Of a stretch of DNA of 19,451 bases, positions 10,401 through 18,912 are shown one piece after another. This DNA comes from Byssothecium circinans (taxonomy: Eukaryota; Ascomycota; Dothideomycetes; Pleosporales; Massarinaceae). Numbering within the stretch: the first letter of the stretch is position 1; every line of letters starts with the position of its first letter. The position numbers were made by a program, and so were the translations under genes. A model generated the notes under the pieces. That model worked only from the letters and a program-made list of their open reading frames with translations, made no database searches and had not been told where the DNA came from. The DNA lies in NCBI GenBank assembly GCA_010015675.1, contig ML976997.1:655456-674906 (forward strand), read 5' to 3'.

Positions 10401-10539
10401 CCAAGAGCATGTGAGAAAATGATCAGTTGTGTGTCGAGCTGAGGTGCTCAGAAGAAGCGACTACATATGGAGAAGCGAACGCTAGATCAGATGTGGCAGA
10501 ACCGTGCAGAACAGTTCAGTACTATTCATTCCAACACGG

Positions 10540-10733
10540 TGCTTGTTGAGTGTACCCAGTGTGCGACATGAGAACTGGCCGCCGAGACGCTATTGTTCAA
10601 CTTCTCCCTTCGTCGAACCAGTCACCCTCAGCCGCGCGCACAGGGTCCTTCGAACACTCATATTCATGGACTCAGACCTTCAAGCCCCTCATCCAACGCA
10701 AGATTTAGCCGTGCCGCACCATGCGATCTTCAA
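10540..10733. repeat. tandem repeat unit 2 (about 195 bp)
   Basis: It starts at GTGCTTGTTGA and runs through CAGTGTGCGACA, CGCTATTGTTCAACTTC, CCCTTCGTC, AACCAGTCACCCTCAGCC and CGCACAGG to the CCGCACCATGCGATCTTCAA end. The next unit begins immediately at ATGCTTGTTGA. Confidence 0.8.
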
Positions 10734-10860
10734 ATGCTTGTTGACTCGAGCAGTGTGCGACACGGGAATTGGTCGCTGGGGCGCTATTGCTCAACTTCCT
10801 CCCTTCGTCACACAACCAGTCACCCTCAGCCGTGCGCACAGGCTCCTCCGAATACTCACA
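10734..10860. repeat. tandem repeat unit 3, truncated
   Basis: It repeats the first two thirds of unit 2 in the same order: GCTTGTTGA, CAGTGTGCGACA, GCGCTATTGCTCAACTTC, AACCAGTCACCCTCAGCC, GTGCGCACAGG and CGAATACTCA. It ends about 50 bp before the TATA box of the next gene, so these units form the upstream promoter region of that gene. Confidence 0.8.
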
Positions 10861-10908
10861 CTCCTAAAATTGACTCACTCATACCTCTATGGCTCATACC
10901 TCGACGAG

Positions 10909-10914
10909 TATAAA
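10909..10914 (+). promoter_or_regulatory. candidate TATA box of the first paralogue
   Basis: TATAAATT lies 121 bp before the ATG at 11030. The second paralogue has the same TATAAATT at a similar distance (106 bp) from its ATG. Confidence 0.5.
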
Positions 10915-11029
10915 TTGAACTCGCTTTCCGTGCTTTTTTCACCTCCCTACTTGTTCCAAACTTGTTTATATCTTCACCCTTTCGAGAATCCAAAACTTTG
11001 CAGAAACATCTGTAGACGTGGCCTCCAGA

Positions 11030-12049
11030 ATGTCATCCTCAAAGATATCTACCAGCCTGGCCAACGAGCACCTCATGAAACCGAGTTTCTTCGTTAAAAC
11101 CGTTAGATTGGATAACGAAACTAAGCGCTTTATTGTTGGGGATCTTCGTCCATTGGATACAATGGACAATACGGTGGAAAACGATCCGGAGGATAAAACG
11201 TTCAACCTCCTCTTGGCAGATTTGAGAGAAATTGCTAGTATGCTTGCCAACCTACAACGGCCGAAAAAATGAAGTTATCCTAACGAGTCGTCAGAGAGTG
11301 TCTACTTTATCAACACCGACGTCACACGCGTATGGATACAATCCCGATGCATGGATGAGATTGAATTCTTCGCTGAAGTTGGTGAGTACCCAGCCAGACT
11401 GAGAGGGTCCACTCAAGGAGATCCGCGTAGCGTCAAGGCTTCTTCTCACCCAGAGGCAATAAGAATGCTCAACGAACAATTATCCGACCGAATCTTCAAA
11501 CTTCCCACGACTCAATTCGACAGATACGCCGTTCGAATCGAAAAGCCTGATTCTAGGATCATGGTGAACGAGACACTATCGCTGAATCACCCTGAATCGG
11601 ATTGGGTTACCAAGTCGTGGATTAAAATGAGCGAGTACGATCTGGACGGTACATCGTCAGGGCAAATCGATCGACAGAGTGATATGCTCAATCCCACCCC
11701 TTTGGGGAACAGCTACACAGTTGCTATTGCTCGTAAGTTAATACCCACCGCCTGGTTCAAGAGGCTCTCGTACAGCTCTTGACAATGAATAGGACATCTC
11801 TTTCTCGAACACGGGAAACGGTTAAAAAAGCTTGGACATATACTCAAAGGAGGAGCGCCAAAAACGTACTTGGTTGAAGGCGAACTCCGCGATGGGAAGT
11901 GGACTGTGTCAGTGACGCCATTGACGCAGAAAAAGGGAAAGGAATTGCCTGAGCCTGGTCAGAGTATAAAAGTTGGACCCGGTAGTGATGACTTGATTGG
12001 AGCACTGTCGGCTCTAGCAAAACTAGTAGTCGGAAAAGACGGAAAGTAG
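11030..12049 (+). CDS. hypothetical protein, paralogue A of a tandem pair
   Basis: Unknown function. Three exons, 11030-11237, 11295-11732 and 11793-12049 (introns 57 and 60 nt), give 300 residues. The ATG at 11030 is chosen because the neighbouring paralogue starts with the same MSSSK; the frame goes four codons further only to a GTG. It is soluble-looking, with no signal peptide or membrane helix. The middle exon has the block VYFINTDVTRVWIQS, and the last exon is Lys/Gly-rich. Both introns sit at the same places and phases as in paralogue B (after A|GTATG, and inside the Arg codon before HLF). It differs from B in most residues, so the duplication is old or the proteins evolve fast. I do not recognise a domain. 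An upstream TATA box supports expression. Confidence 0.75.
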
Positions 12050-12669
12050 GCACACACCCGGGGTTTCCTACTTTCCTTTTGCATGTTTTTGCTACAAATC
12101 ATAGATAGTGAGCACTCTTTTCTGTACTGTTTAATTTGCTTGTCAATACGACATATATACATCTGCCCTGATATGGTATTTTTCTTTATAATGTCCCTAA
12201 ATCCATATTCCCGAAGACTGACACGCTCCAGGTCGTTGACAACTTGTGCACCTATTCAAATACTCTCTCTTCTGTTCTACAAATGCACTGGTCTTCGGAT
12301 GCATCATGTCGGAAACTCTAGGCTCAAGTTTCTCCAACCGGTATTATCTTTCTCAACTATCTACTTACTAACCTATTTGGGTAAGTAGTACCGAGTAAGA
12401 TACTAGCGTTTTTAGCCTTAATATTGTTTCTTTATTAAACAAAGACTCAATAGAGCCACAATCTTGGGGCTACGCCGCCTTCATCGGCCGTACATACAAG
12501 ATTCATGCCTCAAAGACTTAAGGACTTATACTTGAAGGGTAATATCTTGGCGATAGATTTTACTATAAATTCCGCCCACATCTTCCATCCACCCTCACAA
12601 TCCTTTTTCCACCCTTTCTTGCCAGAACACGATAACAAGACCCGATCGAACCCGGCTTGAGTTTTCACA
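12050..12669. other. intergenic region between the two paralogues
   Basis: It holds the 3' flank of paralogue A and the promoter of paralogue B. It is AT-richer than its surroundings. No gene or repeat is seen. Confidence 0.5.
12564..12569 (+). promoter_or_regulatory. candidate TATA box of the second paralogue
   Basis: TATAAATT lies 106 bp upstream of the ATG at 12670, matching the element before paralogue A. A pyrimidine-rich stretch (TCCTTTTTCCACCCTTTCTT) follows before the start, typical of fungal core promoters. Confidence 0.45.
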
Positions 12670-13759
12670 ATGTCGTCCTCAAAGAGAACCGTCAGCTGGA
12701 CGAATGCGCCACCTGGTATTCCGTTTTTCGAAGTCGTTGTCACATACGATGCCGAGGAAGACAGTTCAAAGATTGAGGCGGAGTTCCTGCAACCGGATTA
12801 TGAGATCGAAGAGAAACGGATCAACGAGGAGATCTCTAGGCTCGAAGAAAGGACCAAGCACCCATACACAGACGCGGAGCGTGAACAAGGCCAACTCGAG
12901 AGCGACACAGTCGCAATCTCACACCTCGAGCGGGAGTTGTTTTCAGAGGATTACAGGTTAGAAAGTTCCGAAAGTATTGGTAGTATGTATACCTGAACCA
13001 TATACGTCCAGCCAAATATACTGACGCAGAGATTAGAGATGGTGAACTTCTTGTCGACGGATTTGACGACCGTTTACATCCAATCAGTCCGCGAAGATGG
13101 CAAGAATTACCGTGCTGCAGTTTGGAATGGAAAAAACGATAAAGGACAATTATTTCGCGAAGTCAAGGGTCCCGGAGGTCACGGCAATGCCTTGGCAAGT
13201 CTGGAGGAAAAGTTGAAACAAGAACTTCTCGAAAAATTCCCCATTGTGGGCTACGGCGCTGAAGTCGAGAAAATTACCGAGCATCGTCTACGAGTGCATG
13301 AGAACGTGCTCATAGAGCACCCCTTATCGGATGAAGGGACTATTGAGTGGACGGGAGGCTACCGGTACGATATTATGAGGTCCGGGCCAGTTGAGGGCAA
13401 GAACAAAGTATTGCTTGCTATATCCGAGCTATTTGGAAATCAATACACCATGTCAATGCTTCGTAAGTAAGCCTCGAAGCATGAACTCTCAGTGGAAGCC
13501 TTCTTCCTAACATAACTTAGGACATCTATTTCCTTCAACAAACGAGGCAACTAGCGACCAATCACAGCCGGGAGTCAGTGTGTGCACTAAATACTTCATT
13601 TCTTGTGTAAAAGAGCCCACAGGATGCTATTCCGCAGTTCACGAAATGCACAAGAACAGTATAAGAAAACCTAGGCTCTGGAGGCCGGCAAATGGGAAAA
13701 GCCTCGAGGAAGAACTTTCGGCTTTGTCTGAAGATGTTGCGAACGGGTTAGCAAATTAG
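12670..13759 (+). CDS. hypothetical protein, paralogue B of a tandem pair
   Basis: Unknown function. Three exons, 12670-12982, 13037-13462 and 13521-13759 (introns 54 and 58 nt), give 325 residues. For intron 1 the chosen donor is GTATGT and the acceptor is the TTAG ending at 13036; this matches the phase of paralogue A. An earlier donor at GTTAGA with acceptors around 13029-13031 would also keep the frame. Exon 1 encodes an acidic, charged helical region (EEKRINEEISRLEERTKH). Exon 2 has FLSTDLTTVYIQS, the counterpart of the VYFINTDVTRVWIQS block in A, and ends GNQYTMSMLRHLF against GNSYTVAIARHLF in A. The last exon is unrelated-looking and holds several Cys and Lys residues. No signal peptide, membrane helix or known domain is seen. 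Confidence 0.75.
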
Positions 13760-13995
13760 CTGCGGGGCCAGTGTATTGCATATGGTATTTTGTTATTTCC
13801 TATCTCGGTTGGGAACTGCTTCCCGGACACTCTTTACAGTGGCGACCGAAATCGGTTTCCGGTTCCTGCACTTCGGTTATTCTGAGCACACGGCCGCTCA
13901 GAAAGGCGCTTACCAGATAGATCTTAGCAGTTTACAGGGGTTACACATGTAGCTGAGAAAGTGGCGTACATAAGCTGTGCCACATGTACCTCTAC
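13760..13995. other. intergenic region before the left inverted-repeat arm
   Basis: 3' flank of paralogue B. Nothing is recognised apart from small palindromes such as CCGAAATCGG and GAGC...GCTC around 13845-13900. Confidence 0.4.
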
Positions 13996-14095
13996 CCACC
14001 TATAATCTATACATTTCGAAGCGTCTACAAAGATCCTGGCCGGAGCGGGTCGGCCGCCCTCCCTGCTAGCGTCACCAAGGTGTTCGTCCACTTCT
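13996..14095 (+). repeat. left arm of a 100-bp inverted repeat flanking the HeLo/NLR pair
   Basis: Starting at CCACCTATAATCTATACATT, it matches the reverse complement of 18623-18722 over 100 bp without gaps. The first 77 or so bases are identical and about five mismatches lie near the inner end. The arms face each other 4.7 kb apart, with the HeLo and NLR genes between. They could be terminal inverted repeats of a mobile cassette or two copies of a dispersed repeat in opposite orientation. No target-site duplication is evident at the outer edges. Confidence 0.95.
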
Positions 14096-14487
14096 CAAGA
14101 TATATGTATCTCCAGTCTAGTCGCTTGCAGTTGGCGCCTGCTAAAACCTTACCTGACCACACTGTGGGCTGTGCGCCCCACCGCGAGCTGTGCTTATTCC
14201 AACTCCCTCCACAAAACAAAGGATGTGGCAAGGCACAGCAGAATTAGCTTACACCACTCCTGCACTGTCACGCTTTCAGATGCGATTCTTCCGTATACCT
14301 CATCATCTTATCTTCCTGTATGCTCGCTAATCTCGATAGATAAGACTGATAGTCTGAACCAACGAGCGAGGTTGCCGTAAAGGACAGTGCTTACTTTTAA
14401 GAGAAGTCTAGCAGAACGAAATGATCCATCAAAGTACTTTGAGCTCGTCTCAAAAGCATCACAGTATCTTGCCAGTATAGCCATATA

Positions 14488-15314
14488 CTACCACGGTGAT
14501 CCAACTCTCATTTCGTAATGCCCTCCCGTATCCGCCCCCATTTTCATGACATTGCTCCTCTCGGTATTGAAGGTCATAAGATTATCCTATGAATACATGA
14601 GTGGCGGTAGTATATAGCAGCATGGACATGACTCACCGCTGGCTTGAGGATCCGTGCTAGCGCTGACACTAGGGGTTCGTCTTGCCCAGTTGCAGCCGTG
14701 CTCAAGGCCCGGAAAGGTTCACTGAAGTCGGACACTTCACGAGCAGCCAGCACTGACTGTTTAGGTTTCTGAGCAGGAAAAAGCTCCACGAGGGCGTTCG
14801 TTAGGCTTGTGATGTCGTCAACCAATCCCTTCAGTTGCTTCTCATCGTAGAGGGCAAACTTAATCTTCTTGACCAGAAGTGCTCCGTTCTGCCGCTTACG
14901 TGACAGATCCAGCATTTTCTCGCGGAGTGACAACGTCATCATCAGATCCGGGTCTCTCCGTTCTTCGTGCTCCTGACAGCCATTGGCGTCTATCTCCCTG
15001 TACTCTTTCGAAATGTTCCAAGCCTTATTGAAACTCTCCAGAATCTGGCCGAGGTTCTCCTCTGCCTTGCTCTTGTCCTCCTCCGACCAGATGTTAGAGG
15101 GCAGTGCTGTCGCGTTGTCAACACAGCTTCCGCTCAAACCTAAGGCCTCACCCCATCGCGACAGCCTTAGCCTGGCGTTGTCCAACTTCAATACCTGTGT
15201 CTGAAAGCTCGACCCGAATGATTTCGCAATGTGAACGTATTCGAAGCTGTCGAGTACGTTGTTGAAGAGGCTGGCTAGACCGACAACGCCTACAACAAAG
15301 CCGCCGACCTCCAT
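14488..15314 (-). CDS. HeLo-domain protein with short amyloid-like C-terminal tail (HET-S-like effector)
   Basis: Probable programmed-cell-death/incompatibility effector that acts at the plasma membrane when its tail is templated into amyloid (role known for the HET-S family). Two exons, 15314-14637 and 14586-14488, with a 50-nt intron (GTGAGT...CATAG), give 258 residues; HET-S is 289. The HeLo domain spans about residues 3-180: a hydrophobic Gly/Val-rich N-terminal helix, LFNNVLDSFEYVHIAKSFG, LRLSRWGEALGL, and FALYDEKQLKGLVDDI. A linker (181-226) follows. The second exon supplies residues 227-258, with TERSNVMKMGADTGG and a terminal Trp. This tail resembles HET-s-related amyloid motifs, but only one clear unit is seen. 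The ATG at 15314 is chosen because the frame continues upstream only to a TTG. If the intron is retained, the tail is replaced by 20 other residues and the motif is lost. It is transcribed away from the NLR gene. Confidence 0.85.
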
Positions 15315-15981
15315 TGCAAAGAGCCAAGTAGAGTCTCGGTGGCGTTCGGACAGAGCTTGACAAGACAAGCCGATCAGGGCAATGTATCAAGTACTTATAG
15401 AGGGCACTTAAAACAGCATAGATTTAAGATGATACGACGTCAACAAGCAGAGGCATTCAGCAGCTCGGATGAGCAAGAAAGTGCTGCGCCATCTAACAAG
15501 GCGGTGTCGGAGAAATAAAGTCATGACCTGACTGGACAACTATTTGGGGAGGTAGGACAACGCATACAGTTCTGTTGTACAACGCGGAGCATTTGCCAAT
15601 CACCCCGAACTAGTTCCTTGCAAGCGCTTATCGCTGCTCTGCATTACATACAGTTCGACCTATCAGATTTGGACACGTAAGTGGTAACGTAATGCATTCC
15701 CGGCAACTTATACCGTTGGCCAATGGCATTAGAATCAGAATCACGCTAGCGGATGTTTGACCGGTCGCTCACTATGAAGGCTCTCACCGGACTGCGCCTA
15801 CCATCCTCGAAGCAACCGAGAATACTGTTCCACTGCCCTTAACGCAGAGAGCATCCCGTATTATTAACGTTCAGATGAGTGGGATTAAGCATATGCCATC
15901 TTGCAGAGAACTTCTGGGACGCATCAAGACCGAATCCCGAAAAGACCAAGTGGAGTCACGAGCTCAGGAAGCAACCCAATA
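15315..15981. other. shared divergent promoter region of the HeLo and NLR genes
   Basis: 667 bp separate the two start codons. No other gene is seen apart from the short upstream frame described next. Divergent placement lets the effector and its sensor be co-regulated. Confidence 0.6.
15394..15399 (-). promoter_or_regulatory. candidate TATA box of the HeLo gene
   Basis: CTATAAGTAC on the minus strand, about 80 bp upstream of the ATG at 15314. Confidence 0.4.
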
Positions 15982-15982
15982 A
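15875..15982 (+). promoter_or_regulatory. possible uORF whose stop overlaps the NLR start (TAATG)
   Basis: A 35-codon frame opens at ATG 15875 and ends at TAA 15980-15982. The last A of this stop is the first base of the proposed NLR ATG. If the transcript starts upstream of 15875, this frame would be translated first and could limit NLR output or allow reinitiation. The transcription start is not known, so it is only a candidate. Confidence 0.3.
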
Positions 15983-18342
15983 TGGCATTATCTGAAGCAG
16001 GTGCAACTGGGATTTGCCGAAAGCTTTCCATCTCGAACACAAGATCAATAATCGCGGCACAGGGCACGGTGCAGGATTCGTAAGTGACCATAAACTCGAA
16101 CGTTGTTGAAGTCCGGAAGTTTGACAATTTGCCGTTTCATAACTACAGCACCTTCAACATCTATACGACGAGCGACGAACGCAGGAATTTCCTCCGTGAT
16201 CTTATTCTGACCGATCCATGCGAGGACAAGGATGACCTGAAGCGCAGAAAGGGCAATCGCGTTAGAGGCACATGTGAATGGATCCTCCATGCCGAAGAAC
16301 TCACCACATGGCTACATGCAGGGCAGGTGGCGGGAACAGGAAACACAGCTACTAACATTCTGTGGCTGTATGGGAATCCAGGAACAGGTAAATCCACCAT
16401 GTCAATATTCCTTGCCGAGGAACTGCCAAAGATTTTCCTTAGTGAAGGGAGGACCTTCACATACTTTTTCTGCGATTCAAGTTTCGACAAGCGGAAAACA
16501 GCTACGTCAGTAATAAGAGGGCTTCTTTTACAACTGCTTCAACAGCACTCGTCGCTTCTTGAGTACCTAATACCAAAGTACACTGAGCGTGGGAAGCAAC
16601 TATTCGAATCGTTCGACGCCCTCTGGACAATACTCTTGCGTGTCGCTGCAGATAAGACTACCGGTCGGAAGTATTGCATCATCGACGCCTTGGATGAATG
16701 CGATCAAGAGTCTCAAAAGATGCTGTTGACACAGCTAGAGGAAACCTTCAACCCTCGCAACTCTTCAGATCGTATATCGAGCATTCGCTTCTTGATTACC
16801 AGTCGACCTTATCCTGAGATACGGGAATGCCTTGAACAATTTGCACACAGGGACTTGGCTTCCTTCCAAGAAGCTAAGCAGGACATTGAGCTGTTCATCG
16901 ATGAGCGAGTGGCGCGCCTCCAGAAAAAGAAGCGTTACACAGAAAAAGTAAAAAATTCGGTCACAAAGGCTCTAAAGGACAAAGCAGAAGGAACTTTCCT
17001 GTGGGTCGGCTTGGCATGTGTCGAGTTGAATACAGTTCAATCGAACAAGGCTGTTAAATTGCTTCAGGAGTTACCAAAGGGACTTCATTCGCTATACAGG
17101 AAGCTTCTCGGCACGGCCCTTGAACTGGAAACAGGTGGAAAAGATACAATTAAACGCATCCTGAGCTTCGTCGCGGTATCCCTACGACCACTCAGTTTGC
17201 TAGAGCTCTCTGTCGCTTGTCAACTACATCAAGACGAGGATGAGGAAGAACGGATCCAATTCATGCGCGAAGAAGTTGCCTCCTGTCGCCTAATAGTAAT
17301 AGTGCAGGACGAGAAGGTGCTCCTACTTCATCAATCCGCAAAGGACTTCCTGGTCGGACCCGGCGCTGACCACTTTGTCAATGTATTTAAGGCGCATGCT
17401 ACCTTCGCTTATCGTTGCGTTGATCACCTCATCCGGCACTTCTATTCCAAATACGAACGGGATGATACGTCGTCGAATGGTAACTTCTTATCATATTCAA
17501 CCCAAACTTGGGCTGATCATGCGCACATGGCAGAATCTGAATTTAAGGTCGAAGCTTCCCAGGCTGAGTTTTTCGACATTCAATCTAAGTGCCGGGAATA
17601 TTGGCTACAATGCCTATATCGGTCAGAAATTCCGAAGCAGTTTTCTATTTTCCACGTCGCTGCACGCTGGGGAATTCCTACTCTTGTGGACTACGTCCAT
17701 TACAAAGAGATATTGAACAATGAACTAGACGGGATGCTAGTGACGAGGCAGAGTATGAGGCCATTCGTCGACGTTGAGTACTTGGATTCTGCAGGCGTGA
17801 CGCCTTTGGAAGAGGCAGCAATCTCAGGACATGCGAACGTTATCTCGCGCTTACTTGACCACGGGACCAAAGAAATGTGGATAAGTGGACGGGTCATGAC
17901 AGTTGCAGCGGGAAACGAGGCGAATGGACAGGAAGTGATGGCGCTGCTTCTCGACCGGAAGGGAGACGAGATCACTATTACTGAGGAAGTGGTGAAGGCG
18001 GCAGCGGGAAACTGGAGGAATGGAGAGGAAGTGATGGCGCTGCTTCTCGACCGGAAGGGAGACCAGGTCACCATCACTGAGGAAGTGGTGAAGGCGGCAG
18101 CGGAAAACTGGGGGAATGGAAAGGAAGTAATGGCGCTGCTTCTCGACCGGAAGGGAGACCAGATCACTGAGGAGGTGGTAAGGACCATTGCTGGAAGATT
18201 CGACGGATATGTGATGGCGCTGCTTCTCGACCGGAAGGGAGACCAGATCACCATCACTGAGGAGGTAGTAGGGGCGGCAGCGGGAAACTGGGGGAATGGA
18301 AGGAAAGTGATGACGCTGCTTCTTAAGCGGCGAGGAGACTAA
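15982..18342 (+). CDS. NLR (STAND) protein: amyloid-like N-terminal motif, NACHT, ankyrin-like repeats
   Basis: Probable intracellular sensor that oligomerises and triggers the neighbouring HeLo protein. Two exons, 15982-16079 and 16149-18342, with a 69-nt intron (GTAAGT...CTACAG), give 763 residues. Residues 1-33 are a short head without a known domain, containing SNTRSIIAAQGTVQDS; this resembles the HeLo tail motif. The NACHT ATPase follows: Walker A GNPGTGKST (108-116), Walker B CIIDALDECD (209-218), then RFLITSRPYPEIREC. A winged-helix-like region with LLHQSAKDFLVG follows. Next come ankyrin-like repeats, first a diverged one (AGVTPLEEAAISGHANVISRLL), then a near-identical array from about residue 628 to the C-terminus. 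The GTG at 16084 lies inside the intron and is not the start. Fungal NLRs of this type carry WD, ANK or TPR arrays under rapid evolution. The array here is short and ends abruptly. Confidence 0.88.
17932..18342 (+). repeat. in-frame 96-bp repeat array encoding the NLR C-terminus
   Basis: Five units begin at 17932, 18028, 18124, 18208 and 18304 with EVMALLLDRKGD or a close variant. The period is 96 bp (32 codons), except unit 3, which has lost 12 bp. The block ATGGCGCTGCTTCTCGACCGGAAGGGAGAC is repeated almost letter for letter in four units, so the copies are recent or homogenised. The last unit is partial and ends in a stop codon. Confidence 0.93.
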
Positions 18343-18622
18343 ATTAGTTATCCATGGGGTACAGTAGCGGGAGCAAGCAATAGTGTTCGGCTGTGTCGGG
18401 CAAGATAATCAGCGTCGGTGTTAGATCTAGAAAGGTATGGTCGTGCAACGTTAAGCTCGACGAATCTTAAGTCTATAGAGTTCGTTAATAAGCAAATTAT
18501 TCTATATTTTCGTTAATGCCCATATCATAGACGGATTATGGGACAAGCGGGTACATATTCTCAAGACACATCTATATTGGTAACTTTTCAAGCTTGACGA
18601 TTTGCCACGTTTAAGGGTTATC
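18343..18622. other. 3' flank of the NLR gene
   Basis: No gene or further repeat unit is seen between the NLR stop and the right inverted-repeat arm. The DNA is AT-rich around 18480-18600. Confidence 0.5.
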
Positions 18623-18722
18623 AGAAGCGGACGAACGCCTTCATCACGCTAGCAGGGAGGGCGGCCGACCCGCTCCGGCCAGGATCTTTGTAGACGCTTC
18701 GAAATGTATAGATTATAGGTGG
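18623..18722 (-). repeat. right arm of the 100-bp inverted repeat
   Basis: Reverse complement of 13996-14095 with about five mismatches at the inner end and no gaps. Its outer end, ...GATTATAGGTGG, abuts the flank of a Tc1/mariner-like element. The match stops sharply at 18722/13996, with unrelated sequence beyond on both sides. Confidence 0.95.
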
Positions 18723-18912
18723 CACGCGATTCACGAAAAAGCTCGGACACCAAAACCACGCACGTACCCCACCACCCATACAAATCGCCCTACAACGAGG
18801 GTTTTTTGAGGGTTTTCGATGAGATTTGAAGGATGTGAGATATGAGGCTGTACAGTAGTATTAATCTCTGTATACAGGGCGTTTGTATGAGGTTGTAGTA
18901 GCAATTTAGCCC
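18723..18912. mobile_element. probable 3' end of the Tc1/mariner-like element
   Basis: 190 bp between the inverted-repeat arm and the transposase stop. It contains GGTTTTTTGAGGGTTTTCGA and other T/G-rich sequence, and would hold the terminal inverted repeat of the element. The partner repeat is outside the window, so the exact end cannot be set. Confidence 0.45.

Noticed and set aside
10504..11097. 197-codon plus-strand frame across the tandem repeats into paralogue A
   Set aside because: It runs through the repeats, the TATA box and the paralogue start in the wrong frame; similarity between the units is better kept as protein on the minus strand.
13996..14095. Inverted-repeat arm as a tRNA gene or other structured RNA
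   Set aside because: No cloverleaf or B-box-like sequence was found; the strict match is between the two distant arms, not within one.
15312..15368. Earlier start for the HeLo protein
   Set aside because: The frame extends only to a TTG; HeLo domains begin a few residues after the initiator, as with the ATG at 15314.
17700..18257. 185-codon minus-strand frame with repeated SPFRSRSSAIT
   Set aside because: It is the antisense shadow of the NLR repeat array; its repeats simply mirror the coding repeats.
16084..18342. NLR starting at the GTG at 16084
   Set aside because: Non-ATG start inside a convincing intron; splicing to the exon at 15982-16079 restores an ATG and a typical short N-terminal motif.
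17932..18342. CRISPR-like array
   Set aside because: Units are directly contiguous, in frame and coding, with no spacers; the context is a eukaryotic NLR gene.
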